In this document: positions 21,938-34,200 of the stretch, piece by piece
Layout of the letters: every line of letters begins with the position of its first letter
Numbering within the stretch: the first letter of the stretch is position 1
From: Acanthopleura granulata
Taxonomy: Eukaryota > Mollusca > Polyplacophora > Chitonida > Chitonidae
Direction: 5' to 3'
DNA: 64,000 bases
NCBI GenBank assembly: GCA_016165875.1
Contig: JABBOT010000023.1
Coordinates: forward strand, 1,426,001 to 1,490,000
Notes under the pieces: model-generated
The model's input: only the letters and a program-made list of their open reading frames with translations
Databases searched by the model: none
Told to the model about the DNA's origin: nothing
Translations under genes and position numbers: made by a program

Positions 21938-24900
21938 AGTGAAAATGCTTGTGTATGGCATTAAACAACAATAAAATACATGTAAATAAATAAAACAGTA
22001 GACAGACTGAACAAGTGATTTGAAAAAACAAAGTCTTCGAAGAATTTTGAAATAATGATGTATTTTGATAGCTTACTGATATAGCACCAGAAGTTTCCAC
22101 TTCTTCACATCACAACTTCCCATACATCAGCGGGGTTACTCAAACACAAAACAACACAAACAATGACAATATAATGATTACTCCAAAAGAAGTCTTCCTT
22201 ACTTATCATGATTACAGGCCTGATTCATCTAGCTTAATTAAATATCTACTCAGATATACAGGTGTGTGCACTACCTGGCTGCCAAGGTCATCAAGTTTAT
22301 TTTGTAAACTGATTCAACCTTATATTCAAATAATACACAAAGCTGTTCAATTTCAATCAGGTCAGATCTAGTACAGCTGCCCTTTTTTTATAATTACTAA
22401 GCGTTAACCCTTTGGGAGCAACTATGGGATTGAAATTAAGTGTGACTGGACTGATTGCAACTCCACCAACTGTGTCACAAATCAGATCTATTGGCAGTCT
22501 CTGGTTTCAAAGTTACATGTATCAACATGGTAAATAGTTTCCTTGAAGTCTTCGAGGTTGATCCATGATAAATTCCATACTCTGGTTCCTTCATCTTTGA
22601 GAATTGTAAATTTAATACCTTGGCATAACTATTAAATCCAAGAACACTCTTCAGTTTCCAGTGGACAATGAATTAAAAACAATAACTTGAAAAATGCGAC
22701 AAATTTTTTGTTATACTTCAATTGCATGTTTTAGCCACAGTACTTATATCAAACACTACTATCAAAATGAACATAGATGTATATACATAATATCAAAAGT
22801 CTCCACTGACAACCACAACAATAACACTCAGACTCAAACAAATACTGGAATACCAAACATTTGAAAAGGATTCAATAATTTCTGAATATACCGGAATGAG
22901 AAAGATATATATTAATTATCTATACATATATTTATATATAAGTAGAAACAAAGAGAACACAAGTTTGAGACTGCAGTTGGAATACAAGAATGTAGAAGTG
23001 AGAAGGCTTCCTTGTTTTTTCTTGTACCCTTTTTCCACATCAGAACATCCACTATTTTTACACACATATACACATGTATACAGATAGATAGATATGTACT
23101 TTATATATACACAAACTCCAAGTCAGTCACTACATTTATCATCATTTTAAGTTAAGGTGAAAGATCAATAATCTGGGAAGAGGACGACGTTCAACAAATA
23201 ATTTTTCTACATCTGAGAAATTTTCACATACAACTTTGTACACCTTTTCAACATTATCTTCAACTGTTACTGTCATTAACATTTTGTTAATATTTTAATA
23301 TTTTTGGGGTTTTTATTTATTTATTTGTTACTTATATACACATAACTTTTTTTTTCAAAATTTTTAGTATTTTTATAATTTCTAATGATACACAAACACA
23401 TGTAGCTACACCTGCATTGTGAATCATTAATTACACACCTGTTATTACAACACTGCAAAACGAAAGTTAATTTCAGCATATATATATTAAATACTCACAT
23501 ATGTACCCATTAACATCATACATGAACATGTATTTCTATTCTTATGAGGTATGTCATCAATGGCAATAATGAGAAGTCAAAGAAGAAATGCAATCTCAAA
23601 AATCAGATGAGATAATATAACATAACAGAAAAAGACTAGAATGAACATGTGAAGCATAGAGTAATTACGAAGTACATATCATATAATATTCTCAAAATCA
23701 ATACCCTTAATGGACACCACAGAGACCACAGTTATCTTGGTCCCTCCATGGAACATATCTTCATCTATTTACTCCATGATATTCATTACACAAATGGTTT
23801 GAAATATGCTGTCAAATAAGAGGCCACCTACATGTACATGCACGGTGCTATCATTGTTCACACCTAAACAAAAAATAGGCTGAAATCGGGCATCATTCAC
23901 GCACGTTTCAAAATGCATCCACAATTCATGCGCACTCAAACGTGTACATATATCAATCCTAAACATGTCTGGCAACTCAACCATGCAGACTATGTAGACT
24001 GAATACACTCTACCTTCAGTAACCATTAGTGACACCAGTTTCCTAGTTTCTGAATTTTTCTTCAGGTCACAATCTCCTTAAACCATAATTCGCTTTAACA
24101 AAAGTTTGGGGGCTTTCAATTTTGAGTTACATATATCATGTCACTGACGTGTTCAGGATGTGTAAAATTCAATGCCGACAACTGCACCATTGGCTACTAG
24201 GCACCTATCCATATGACCAGAGAGGTGGGTGGGCTTTAACCGGCTTGAAGGCGCAGTACATTCTGGAGAAACAGTTTAATCTTTACAACCTGCATCAATA
24301 AAAAATACAGACACTCTAGTGCCATCAAAAGATAAAAAATGACAGATGTCCCATTTGCAGCCAGCTGGCAAAAGGACACTGCAACACTGCTAAACCATTT
24401 CACTTGTGAAAATAGCAAGGGCGGTAAGGTAGGGACTGGGAGAATATCTCACCTCGAACTGCTGCCAAACATAAGTGCTCTAAACAGTGACTACAACCAC
24501 ACATGGTATGTAGGCTAATCAAACAAATGGCATTCACGCCACCTTTATGCATTCCTGTTTGACTGATTTAGTGCATTCAGTTATGAATACCTTACACAAT
24601 AAGTTGACACTGCCGGGCTCTATTTATTCTCACATGCATTACCAATGGAGTGCTTCTCACTTAACTTCACCACAGAGGGCATATTATTAAACACAGTTAC
24701 AGTGAACAACAGCCTACGCAACTACAAGTAGCACTGAAATCATGTCAAGAAAAATATTACCAAACAAATAATACTACGAAAAATAAACAAAAATTAGGAA
24801 TAATAATATTAATAAAACTGCATGTACATACAAAATACATCACCTTAAATAAGAGAAAAAGATAACTTAAGATTTAAATAATAAACATGCATGTTCTTGT

Positions 24901-25509
24901 GGTATCAAGAGCTCAATCAGTCAAAGTAATTCCTATGTATAATTATACAGAAAATTACAAAAAAATCAAGGGAGACATTGCACACATGCAGTTCATTTAA
25001 GATTACTTCCTAAGATCAGCATAGTACAAATCTATGTAAACCTTTAACAAGATCTAAGATCAGCATGGCACAAGTCTAGGTCAATCTTTAATAACATCCA
25101 TGATCAGCACATTTAGGCAAACCTTTAACAAGATCTAAATCCTCATGGCACAAATCCAGGCTAACCTAGCTAATTCAATAAAATAACAGTATTCACCTTT
25201 TCTTACAAACCAAAAAAGGAGAAATATATATTATGTGTAAATTTAGTTTATATACAGATAGCATCAAAATCTCAAATTCAGTCCAAAAGGTCAGGAATTT
25301 AATTTCTTTAGTTCAACTACAAATCTACACTTAATTATTAATATGTTGTATTGGAACAGTATTCATGACTACAAAAAGTTGCCAGACAGGCTATGGCAGT
25401 CCACACCAATACACCACACCAAAATGTAAAATGTCCTAGTTTTGAGAAGCAAAAGGTTCACAATACATAAAGTTCACAATACTCTGACAGCACAATGAAC
25501 GTACCAGTA
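21938..25509. other. Gene-poor spacer 3' of NELL
   Basis: AT-rich sequence with short TA-rich runs (22900-23120, 23300-23350). No coding exon was found on either strand. It may include the distal 3' UTR of NELL on the minus strand. Confidence 0.45.
24623..24628 (-). terminator. Candidate poly(A) signal for NELL
   Basis: AATAAA on the minus strand. It is the first canonical hexamer I found downstream of the NELL stop codon, 3.6 kb away and beyond both minisatellites. Variant ATTAAA hexamers occur nearer (about 25087 and 25308). Use of any of them is unproven. Confidence 0.25.
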
Positions 25510-25511
25510 CC

Positions 25512-26991
25512 AATGGGGGCCTACAGTAACCCCCACAGACAGAACTAAATGGAGGCCTACAGTAACCCCCACAGACAGAACTAAATGGGGGCCTACAGTA
25601 ACCCCCACAGACAGGACTAAATGGGGGCCTGCAGTAACCCCCACAGACAGAAGTAAATGGGGGCCTACAGTAACCCCCACAGACAGAACTAAATGGGGGC
25701 CTACAGTAACCCTCACAGACAGGACTAAATGGGGGCCTGCAGTAACCCCCACAGACAGAACTAAATGGGGGCCTGCAGTAACCACCACAGACAGGACTAA
25801 ATGGGGGCCTGCAGTAACCACCACAGACAGGACTAAATGGGGGCCTGCAGTAACCACCACAGACAGAACTAAATGGGGGCCTACAGTAACCACCACAGAC
25901 AGAACTAAATGGGGGCCTGCAGTAACCACCACAGACAGGACTAAATGGGGGCCTGCAGTAACCACCACAGACAGGACTAAATGGGGGCCTGCAGTAACCA
26001 CCACAGACAGGACTAAATGGGGGCCTGCAGTAACCCCCACAGACAGAACTAAATGGGGGCCTACAGTAACCCCCACAGACAGGACTAAATGGGGGCCTGC
26101 AGTAACCCCCACAGACAGAACTAAATGGGGGCCTGCAGTAACCCCCACAGACAGGACTAAATGGGGGCCTACAGTAACCACCACAGACAGAACTAAATGG
26201 GGGCCTGCAGTAACCCCCACAGACAGAACTAAATGGGGGCCTGCAGTAACCACCACAGACAGAACTAAATGGGGGCCTACAGTAACCCCCACAGACAGAA
26301 CTAAATGGGGGCCTGCAGTAACCACCACAGACAGGACTAAATGGGGGCCTACAGTAACCACCACAGACAGGACTAAATGGGGGCCTACAGTAACCCCCAC
26401 AGACAGGACTAAATGGGGGCCTGCAGTAACCCCCACAGACAGGACTAAATGGGGGCCTGCAGTAACCACCACAGACAGGACTAAATGGGGGCCTGCAGTA
26501 ACCACCACAGACAGAACTAAATGGGGGCCTGCAGTAACCCCCACAGACAGAACTAAATGGGGGCCTGCAGTAACCCCCACAGACAGAACTAAATGGGGGC
26601 CTGCAGTAACCCCCACAGACAGAACTAAATGGGGGCCTGCAGTAACCCCCACAGACAGGACTAAATGGGGGCCTGCAGTAACCCCCACAGACAGGACTAA
26701 ATGGGGGCCTACAGTAACCCCCACAGACAGAAGTAAATGGGGGCCTACAGTAACCCCCACAGACAGGACTAAATGGGGGCCTGCAGTAACCACCACAGAC
26801 AGGACTAAATGGGGGCCTACAGTAACCCCCACAGACAGAACTAAATGGGGGCCTACAGTAACCCCCACAGACAGGACTAAATGGGGGCCTACAGTAACCC
26901 CCACAGACAGAACTAAATGGGGGCCTGCAGTAACCCCCACAGACAGAACTAAATGGGGGCCTGCAGTAACCACCACAGACAGGACTAAATG
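25512..26991. repeat. 36-bp minisatellite, about 41 copies
   Basis: The unit is AAATGGGGGCCTGCAGTAAC plus CCCCACAGACAGAACT. Copies vary mainly at a few positions (CCTACAG/CCTGCAG, ACCCCC/ACCACC, AGAACT/AGGACT). Because 36 is a multiple of three, two minus-strand frames stay open throughout (repeating peptides VCGGYCRPP and TAGPHLVLSV). No exon, splice or start context supports translation. It lies 1.2-2.7 kb downstream of the NELL stop. Confidence 0.95.
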
Positions 26992-27459
26992 CAGACATAT
27001 ATGCAGATCTCATGCATCAACTGGGCTTGGAGGTGCATGATTTAAACATACGCTAACATGTAATAATAAAACAAACACATAACAATTATTACAGTCTTGC
27101 AACAAAAACAAAAATGGAAGACTTTTAGAACATTACAAAAATACTGCCAGCTTACTGACACTACACTGAGATAACAACAGTCAAAAATGTAGCTGAGAAA
27201 AATAGCTGCAAAATGCTTGACAATGTTTTTTTTCCAAACAATTATGTCACCGGTGTTGCATTCTTTGAAAGAATTTAGTGATGTGCTACCTACAGCCACC
27301 AGCCAATACCACATGCCTTCAGCCGTTACAGCACAGAAGCACATTAGGTAAGGCCATGGCTATGACATGATATCTTGTTCCACAGTATTACCTTCCCTTA
27401 TGCATCTGCAAAACTGCATAAAGAATACAGTCTAGTTATGGTAATACATGATATTCTGG

Positions 27460-28225
27460 TATAGACCCCATAGATCTCAAAAGAGAGATTACCAAACTGA
27501 TGTAGGCTCACTCTCCACAGATCTCAAGACAGTCATTACCACTATGTAGGCCAATTTTCGGTAAGTCTCAGGAGGGATATCACTAATGTATAGGTAATTC
27601 TCCATAGATCTTAAAACAGATATTACCAGTTCAGGCTAGTTCTCCAAAGGTCTCAAGGCCAACATTATCAACGTATAGGCTAAATCTCCATACATCTCAA
27701 GCTGAATATAACCAGCAGAGGCTTGTCCACAGTTCTCTGGAGAGATATTTATAGTGTTGACTATATAATGTCCACAGATCTGAAACCATTGGTACCAGTG
27801 TAGAACAGATCTCCACAGCTCTCAAGACGGACATCATCAGTATAGGCTAATTCTCCATAGACCATAAGACGGATAACAGTACTGTAAGTTAATTGTCCAT
27901 AAATATCAAGATGAATACTACCAGTGCAGGTGAATTCTCCACAGATCTCAAGAGGTATATCACCAGTGTAGGTAAATTCTTCACAGATCTCAAGAGGTAT
28001 ATCACCAGTGTAGGTAAATTCTTCACAGATCTCAAGAGGTACATCACCAGTGTAGACAAATTCTTCACAGATCTCAAGAGGTATATCACCAGTGTAGGCA
28101 AATTCTTCACAGATCTCAAGAGGTACATCACCAGTGTAGACAAATTCTTCACAGATCTCAAGGGGTACATCACCAGTGTAGGCAAATTCTTCACAGATCC
28201 CAAGAGGTATATTACCAGCCTATTC
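27460..28225. repeat. 42-bp minisatellite with degenerate flank, at the NELL 3' UTR
   Basis: The homogeneous core (about 27930-28225, roughly seven copies) has the unit TTCTTCACAGATCTCAAGAG plus GTATATCACCAGTGTAGGTAAA. Older, more diverged copies of about 40-45 bp continue left to about 27460. It starts 3 bp after the NELL stop codon, so it should be the proximal 3' UTR of that gene. Confidence 0.9.
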
Positions 28226-28227
28226 TC

Positions 28228-28269
28228 CTAAACACATGTCTGGTTGAAAGCACAACAGATATGACCAGC
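28228..28269 (-). CDS. NELL: NELL last coding exon with stop
   Basis: A long pyrimidine tract ending TTTCAG precedes AGHICCAFNQTCV and TAG (28228-28230). It completes CTFCECK in phase 0 and parallels the vertebrate ending (NGRVCC....C). It is short enough to be missed by gene finders. Confidence 0.88.
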   Translation of the reverse strand, partial: AGHICCAFNQTCV

Positions 28270-31200
28270 CTGAAATAAATAAAATAAAAAAAAAAAAATG
28301 AAATAATCACAGCGGGATTGTTTTTTTGTACACAATGGCACAGTGGATACAAAACATAAAAATTTACATCAATCTAATGTATTTCTGCTAATTTTTGCAC
28401 CCCCTATTTTTGTGAAATATCTCAGATATAAAAATTCAGTTCAAACTAAAAGGCTGCACAATGCATTTACAGAACACATACCAGGGTATGCAGAGCCCAG
28501 GGGAAAACCATGGCTATCTGTAGGTTGCTAGCAGACCCTAACACAGATGACAGGAGTGTGATTGGCAAGAGTATACATATATATATATACAAATGTGCTG
28601 AAAACAAGGGAGTGTGTATAAAAGCAGCAATACTGAAATTTTGAACTACAGTAGAATGAAACTCAAAAATTCCATCTTTGTTTTTTTTTTATTTAGTTGT
28701 GATCATATGCCACATTCAACAATTTCCCCCTTATACAAAGGTGATCTGTTTTTATGTGTGTGGAAAAATACAAAATAAATGAGTCAGACTGATGGAGAGT
28801 ACCCTAAATGACCTAAAATTTTGTCCATGACTAAGTTACTAATTTTTTCTGATTCTGTGAGTTCTATTGATTTGAGAAAGTTGTTTTCAGGTGTGCTTGG
28901 AAGGTTGGACAATACCCTATGGAAAAATATGAGTTTCATCACCAGAAATAGTATTTCATGACATTTACTTGCCTCTAAAGATGCACTTTTTGGGACGAAG
29001 TTTTAGGTCATTTACAGTATACATAACGGAAACACACTGGGCTCGCATTGTTTTGGTCGACATGAGGTTTGTTTGAGAAGATGTCTTACCTTGCACTCAC
29101 AAAATGTACAGGGGTCATTGTCTAGATTCCACACGTGGCTGTTGGGGTAGGTGAACTGCTTGTAGACACAGCTGGATTGAGACAGATCTACACCTCCCAC
29201 AGACTGGTCCAAGAGACAAGGGTTATCCTCAGCACATCGCGGACAGCAGTCGCCTGGCAACTGTACTTGTGATTGACAGGTGACAGTTGGGCAGTCCATT
29301 GGCCAGCAGTCAATCTCACCACCCTGATGAATATTAATTAGCACATAATTATCACTGATATATATATTTTTAAATTACTTTTACATAAACAAGAAAGCCT
29401 ATTTATTTCTCACTCCTTAGCTGAAAAAAAAAAAATTTCACTTTGCACCACATGAAAAAGATCAACAAGTCTGATACATATTCAATGGTTTTCATAAAAA
29501 CTTCTTCTAAAAAAGATTCTTATCTGTATATTTAATTTTAACTGAAATCAGGAATCAAGTAATAATTTCCCAGGGAGAGATAATTCCAACCCACTATGCT
29601 ACACACTCTCAAATTATATACAATGTTATATCATGCTTTAAATCTATCTATTGTAACAAACATAACGCACATTTCTTGCAGTCCTCATGCACAACAATCA
29701 GCCATTATGACATATCAACAACCTTTGATACTCAATACTCACCAAGCATTCACAGATCTGACACTGGAACAACCACTGATCTCCATTCTGCAGCAAGAGA
29801 GGTAACTCTTGGTGGTTACACTGGGAGTTGAGGTCACACTGGGGGCAGCATTGGTAGTCCACAGTTGGGGAGTTACAATCACAGGCCTTACGATGACACA
29901 CCATCACGCCAGCCTGTTATAACAAGAAGTTCAAAGATATTTCACATAGGTCAAATAATATGATCTGCTCTAGATAGTAAAATTCAGACTCTGATTCATA
30001 TTTGATTGTACTAAAACACTCACTTGCAGCTGAGAACAAAACTTCATTTGTTCATTCCTAGATATACACATTAAAAATACATATATATGTACATGTAATG
30101 CCACTGAAAGATCACACAGAAGACACCAGACATGACACCCCTCCCAACCACATTATACTGACACCAGAGTGACATTGCTTCATTGCTCTAACCTCTCAAT
30201 GCTGAGCGCCAAGGAAGGCAGCAAACATAATTGTAAACTTATACTGCAGACATATCTTTTATGTTAGATAATCCCGCATGGACTGACTCAAATTTGGAAT
30301 GCTTATATATCCATATGTATATATACTTGGGTTTTACGTCATACTTTACAATTTTTCAGTCATGTGACGAGGAAGTGTCCTGAGTATGTATATTTACTGT
30401 GTCGTCTTGTGGCAGGGAGAGTACATGCCGCCAAAGTGCAGCTGCAACTGGAACATTATTCCAAAGACAACAGACACGACACCACATTCAGTCACATTAT
30501 ACTGACACCAGACTGACCAGTCCGGTTTCCTTGCTCTAATCTCTCAGTGCTGAGCACCAAGTGAAGAAACAACAAGTACCATTTTTGGTACGACCCGACT
30601 CTAATCTCCTAATCTTGAGGTGGATGCTCTAACCACTAGGCCACTGAGGCAGTCTAGTTTGTTTGTGAATAGTATATACAATATTTTGCAATATTAAGGA
30701 TTTCACAGTGATATGCTCTTAATACCCTGCTTCATGAATTTCAGCCTGACTGGTATACGTAAAGCTAACGAACTCAGTTATCTAAAATTTCAGTCTGACT
30801 GGTATACGTAAAGCTAACGAACTCAGTTATCTAAAATTTCAGCCTGACTGGTATACGTAAAGCTAACAAACTCAGCTATCTAAAATTTCAGCATGATTGG
30901 TATACATAAAGCTAACAAACTCAGTTATCTAAAATTTCAGCATGATTGGTATACATAAAGCTAACAAACTCAGTTATCTAAAATTTAGCACACTAAATTC
31001 ATCAAGGTGATCTTGAAATGTGAACTATACAATTTTCAATTCAATTCATCATTGCTCATGAATAATAAATTCGTTAAGACTGCTCCTTAAAATGGGACAG
31101 CTTCATGTAAAAAGTCTTCAAGACAATGTGACAAGTTTGAGATTTGAACTCTGATTACCTGACAAGTACACAGAGTACATGGCTCCTCTGAATGGGTCCA

Positions 31201-34200
31201 GTTAGTGCCACTTTCGTGTTCCTCCCCATCATATACACAGCCTTAAAAACATAACATGTACCAATGTCTCACACTGCAGCCTTACAATTGTCATCAAGAA
31301 ATGTAGTCCACAATACATTCAGTATCATTCCACTGTGCCAATATTTAAAACATTCTAAGCTTTAATCCAATGTACAAAATATTACACAGTATTGCACTAA
31401 AATTACATCGTAATTTTCATCAATCCACAAAAACTGCATCACTAACTACATTAACACGATGCAGTCAACAATGTAGTGTTAATAGATCTTCTTCAAGCAT
31501 GTTTTGCTTATACACTGGTGATCAGTTTTATGGGTGGAGGAATGCACAAAGGCCATGGGTAAACCAGCAATAAATGACAAGTCGCCAATACTGACAAACT
31601 TCCCTCAGTCTATTAATACATTCTTCAAAACAGTTTCAGGAAAACTGACAGGCACATTAATGTCATTCTGAATACATTTTTGCACCAGAGGTTTATAGTT
31701 TAGATGATAACACAGCGAAATTTCGCACAAAAATTTCTGGCAAAAAATATAGTGGCCCTATAGGGCAGGTGTATCAATCAGAAGCAAGCCAAACTAGACT
31801 CTTTTGAAAAAAGCTAAACTTTAGGTGAAATATATAGAGAATATTGCACAGTGAAAGTTGAATATCATAAATATTGTTTGAGTGAGAGATGAGAGATGGG
31901 TTATGACTTCCACCTTTCACAAGAAGAATATTTTTGGTACTGAACCTTCACTGTTTAATACTCTATTTATACATTTACAAATCTCTGAAGGACTACTTCC
32001 CTGAATATATGAAATATATGTTTCATATAAAAGAACAACAAGACAGACAACTAAGATCAAGTAAAACCATACAACTAATTCACTCTTTTCTTCATTCTGA
32101 AATGTTTAAATTGAGTCTTTCCTATTCTGGAAGTCTGAACTGGAACGCTCTCCCTACTCTCTTCAATGTGCCTCCTCAATACAAAATTTCCAACACCTGT
32201 ATCACTAATGGTCATACTCATATTTTAAAATTGTCTTAGAGAACTGTAGGCTCTAGAGAAAAAATTCAAACAAATCATTTCTGGCTTCATTTTTACAGTA
32301 ACTGTATACATTCACTAGACTTTATTAACAACTTTAATGATTGAAAAGGTTGAAGATTTACAGTAGCCTGCCTTGTACATAGTCCCTGAGTTCCATAGCC
32401 CATTTTACCATATATTTGGTATATGGTAAATATACTGGGTCAATGTTTATATATAAGTTGTATAACCCTCAGATAATAAAGATATTATTACATTATTATT
32501 ATAATAACAAAAGTAATAATTAACTTATGAAAATATCTCCTTTATCAGAGAAGGACATGCTGGGCTGTATCAATAAAAATGGAGTAAATAAATTTAGCCC
32601 TTAAAGGAAAAGGACCCACTGAAGACGCAGTTGCCCCTTGGGTGAGGACACTGGCACCTGTAGCCTCCATCTGTGTTCTCACAGGTCAGGCTGGAGTGAC
32701 AGGTGTGGCCGTCTCCCTCCCCCGAACACTCGTCGATATCTGCAGACGAGAAAACAGCACAACATGATTGATTTATTTGATTGGTGTTTTATGCCGTACA
32801 CAAGAATATTTTGCTTATATGATGGTCAATGACAGCTAACATAATAGTGGGAGAAAACCGGGCAGAAACCCACAACCATCCCCAGGATAACATGTACAGC
32901 CGGAGAGGAAGCCAGCATGAGCTGGACTTGAACTCGCACCGACCACAAAGCACATATTGATCATCTTGGTTCTTGCCCTAGATATAATGCTAATCTGACG
33001 GTTTTATCAATGATAAACATCCCAGCTAAGGGACATTGTAAAAGTTTACGTAAACATTAAAAATCTACCCTAAGATAATAACAATACTACTTTATTTAAT
33101 GAGGAGGTTTAATTAGTACTTTTAAGCTTTACTTCTTATGTGTGCATAAAGCCTCTGTAGTCAGTTTTCGTCTATGGCCCAGTATTCAATGCAACTATGT
33201 CGAATGCAAATTCTACCATTGTATAAGCTCACAATATTTCATTCTGATTCAGTCTGCTTGCAGCTAAATATCCGCCAAAACTCACCCACACACAGTCGGC
33301 CATAATGGTTGTCAGTCCACAGGCTGCGGTACCCCTCCTCACATTGACAGTGGTACCACCCAGGCAAGTTCACACACACTGAGTGGGGACCGCAGGTGGC
33401 TATAGCCAGATTACATTCGTCAACATCTGCAATGACAACAACCACCTGTGAGGCTCATTTCTGAATCCAATCAGCCATAAATAATATGATTCAAATGTGT
33501 GACCTAAAAGTGTCAAAACTGTACCGGTAACATTCTTTCATCAAGACCAAGTCTAAATCTAAATGACACAGGTGTAACCTGACAAACCCATTATAGCCTG
33601 TTTCTTTTGTTTAGTCACGTACTTTTGGCCTTCTGTAAATTCGGCCATTGTTACTATCAGTATTTCATATTTTCAGTGACATGAAACACCCAAAACTCTA
33701 CAAAATGATATATATCACATCTTTATACTTGCCATGAAACTCAAGTTAACGCACTTTTTGTGGCAGAAACCTTATTACACATCAGTTTGAAGTGTGTTGG
33801 GTGTTACATGTCACAGCAAAAAGAAATAGTTACAATGGGCGAATTTACAGAAAGTCAAAAATATACGCCTAAATAAAAAAAACAGATTATAATATGTATA
33901 CTTGTTCTTCAGTGCATAAAATGGCATTTCCTTGTTGAATACTTCAAATCTTTGAATTATCAACATTTCTTGGTACACAGAATGGTTTAGTCAATATTTG
34001 TGATCAAGGTACAGATCTTGTATTAATGAAACTACCTTTTTAAGGCAAGACAAAACTGCTGTATATATTCAAAATTCAAAAATGTTTTAGAGTTACTCCC
34101 CTTCAATAAATATTGACAATACATAAAGAATATTTGTCCCGTTGGCACTTACAAGTAAGTAATTCAGTGTTTTGAGATCATGATCAAAGGAAATTTTGTG

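Noticed and set aside
22775..22835. Minus-strand Cys-rich string (CYCCGCQW) considered as a C-terminal NELL exon
   Set aside because: The acceptor is poor, the NG..CC pattern is absent, and the gene already ends at 28228.
24650..24760. Possible alternative NELL last exon with Cys codons near 24710 (minus)
   Set aside because: It has a stop after three codons in the required phase, whereas 28228-28269 gives a perfect in-phase C terminus with a strong acceptor.
25436..27013. A 525-codon minus-strand frame of Cys/Gly/Pro-rich 12-residue repeats as a structural protein gene
   Set aside because: It is entirely the 36-bp minisatellite. A second frame is equally open, there are no flanking exons, signal peptide or start context, and the period being a multiple of three explains the long frames.
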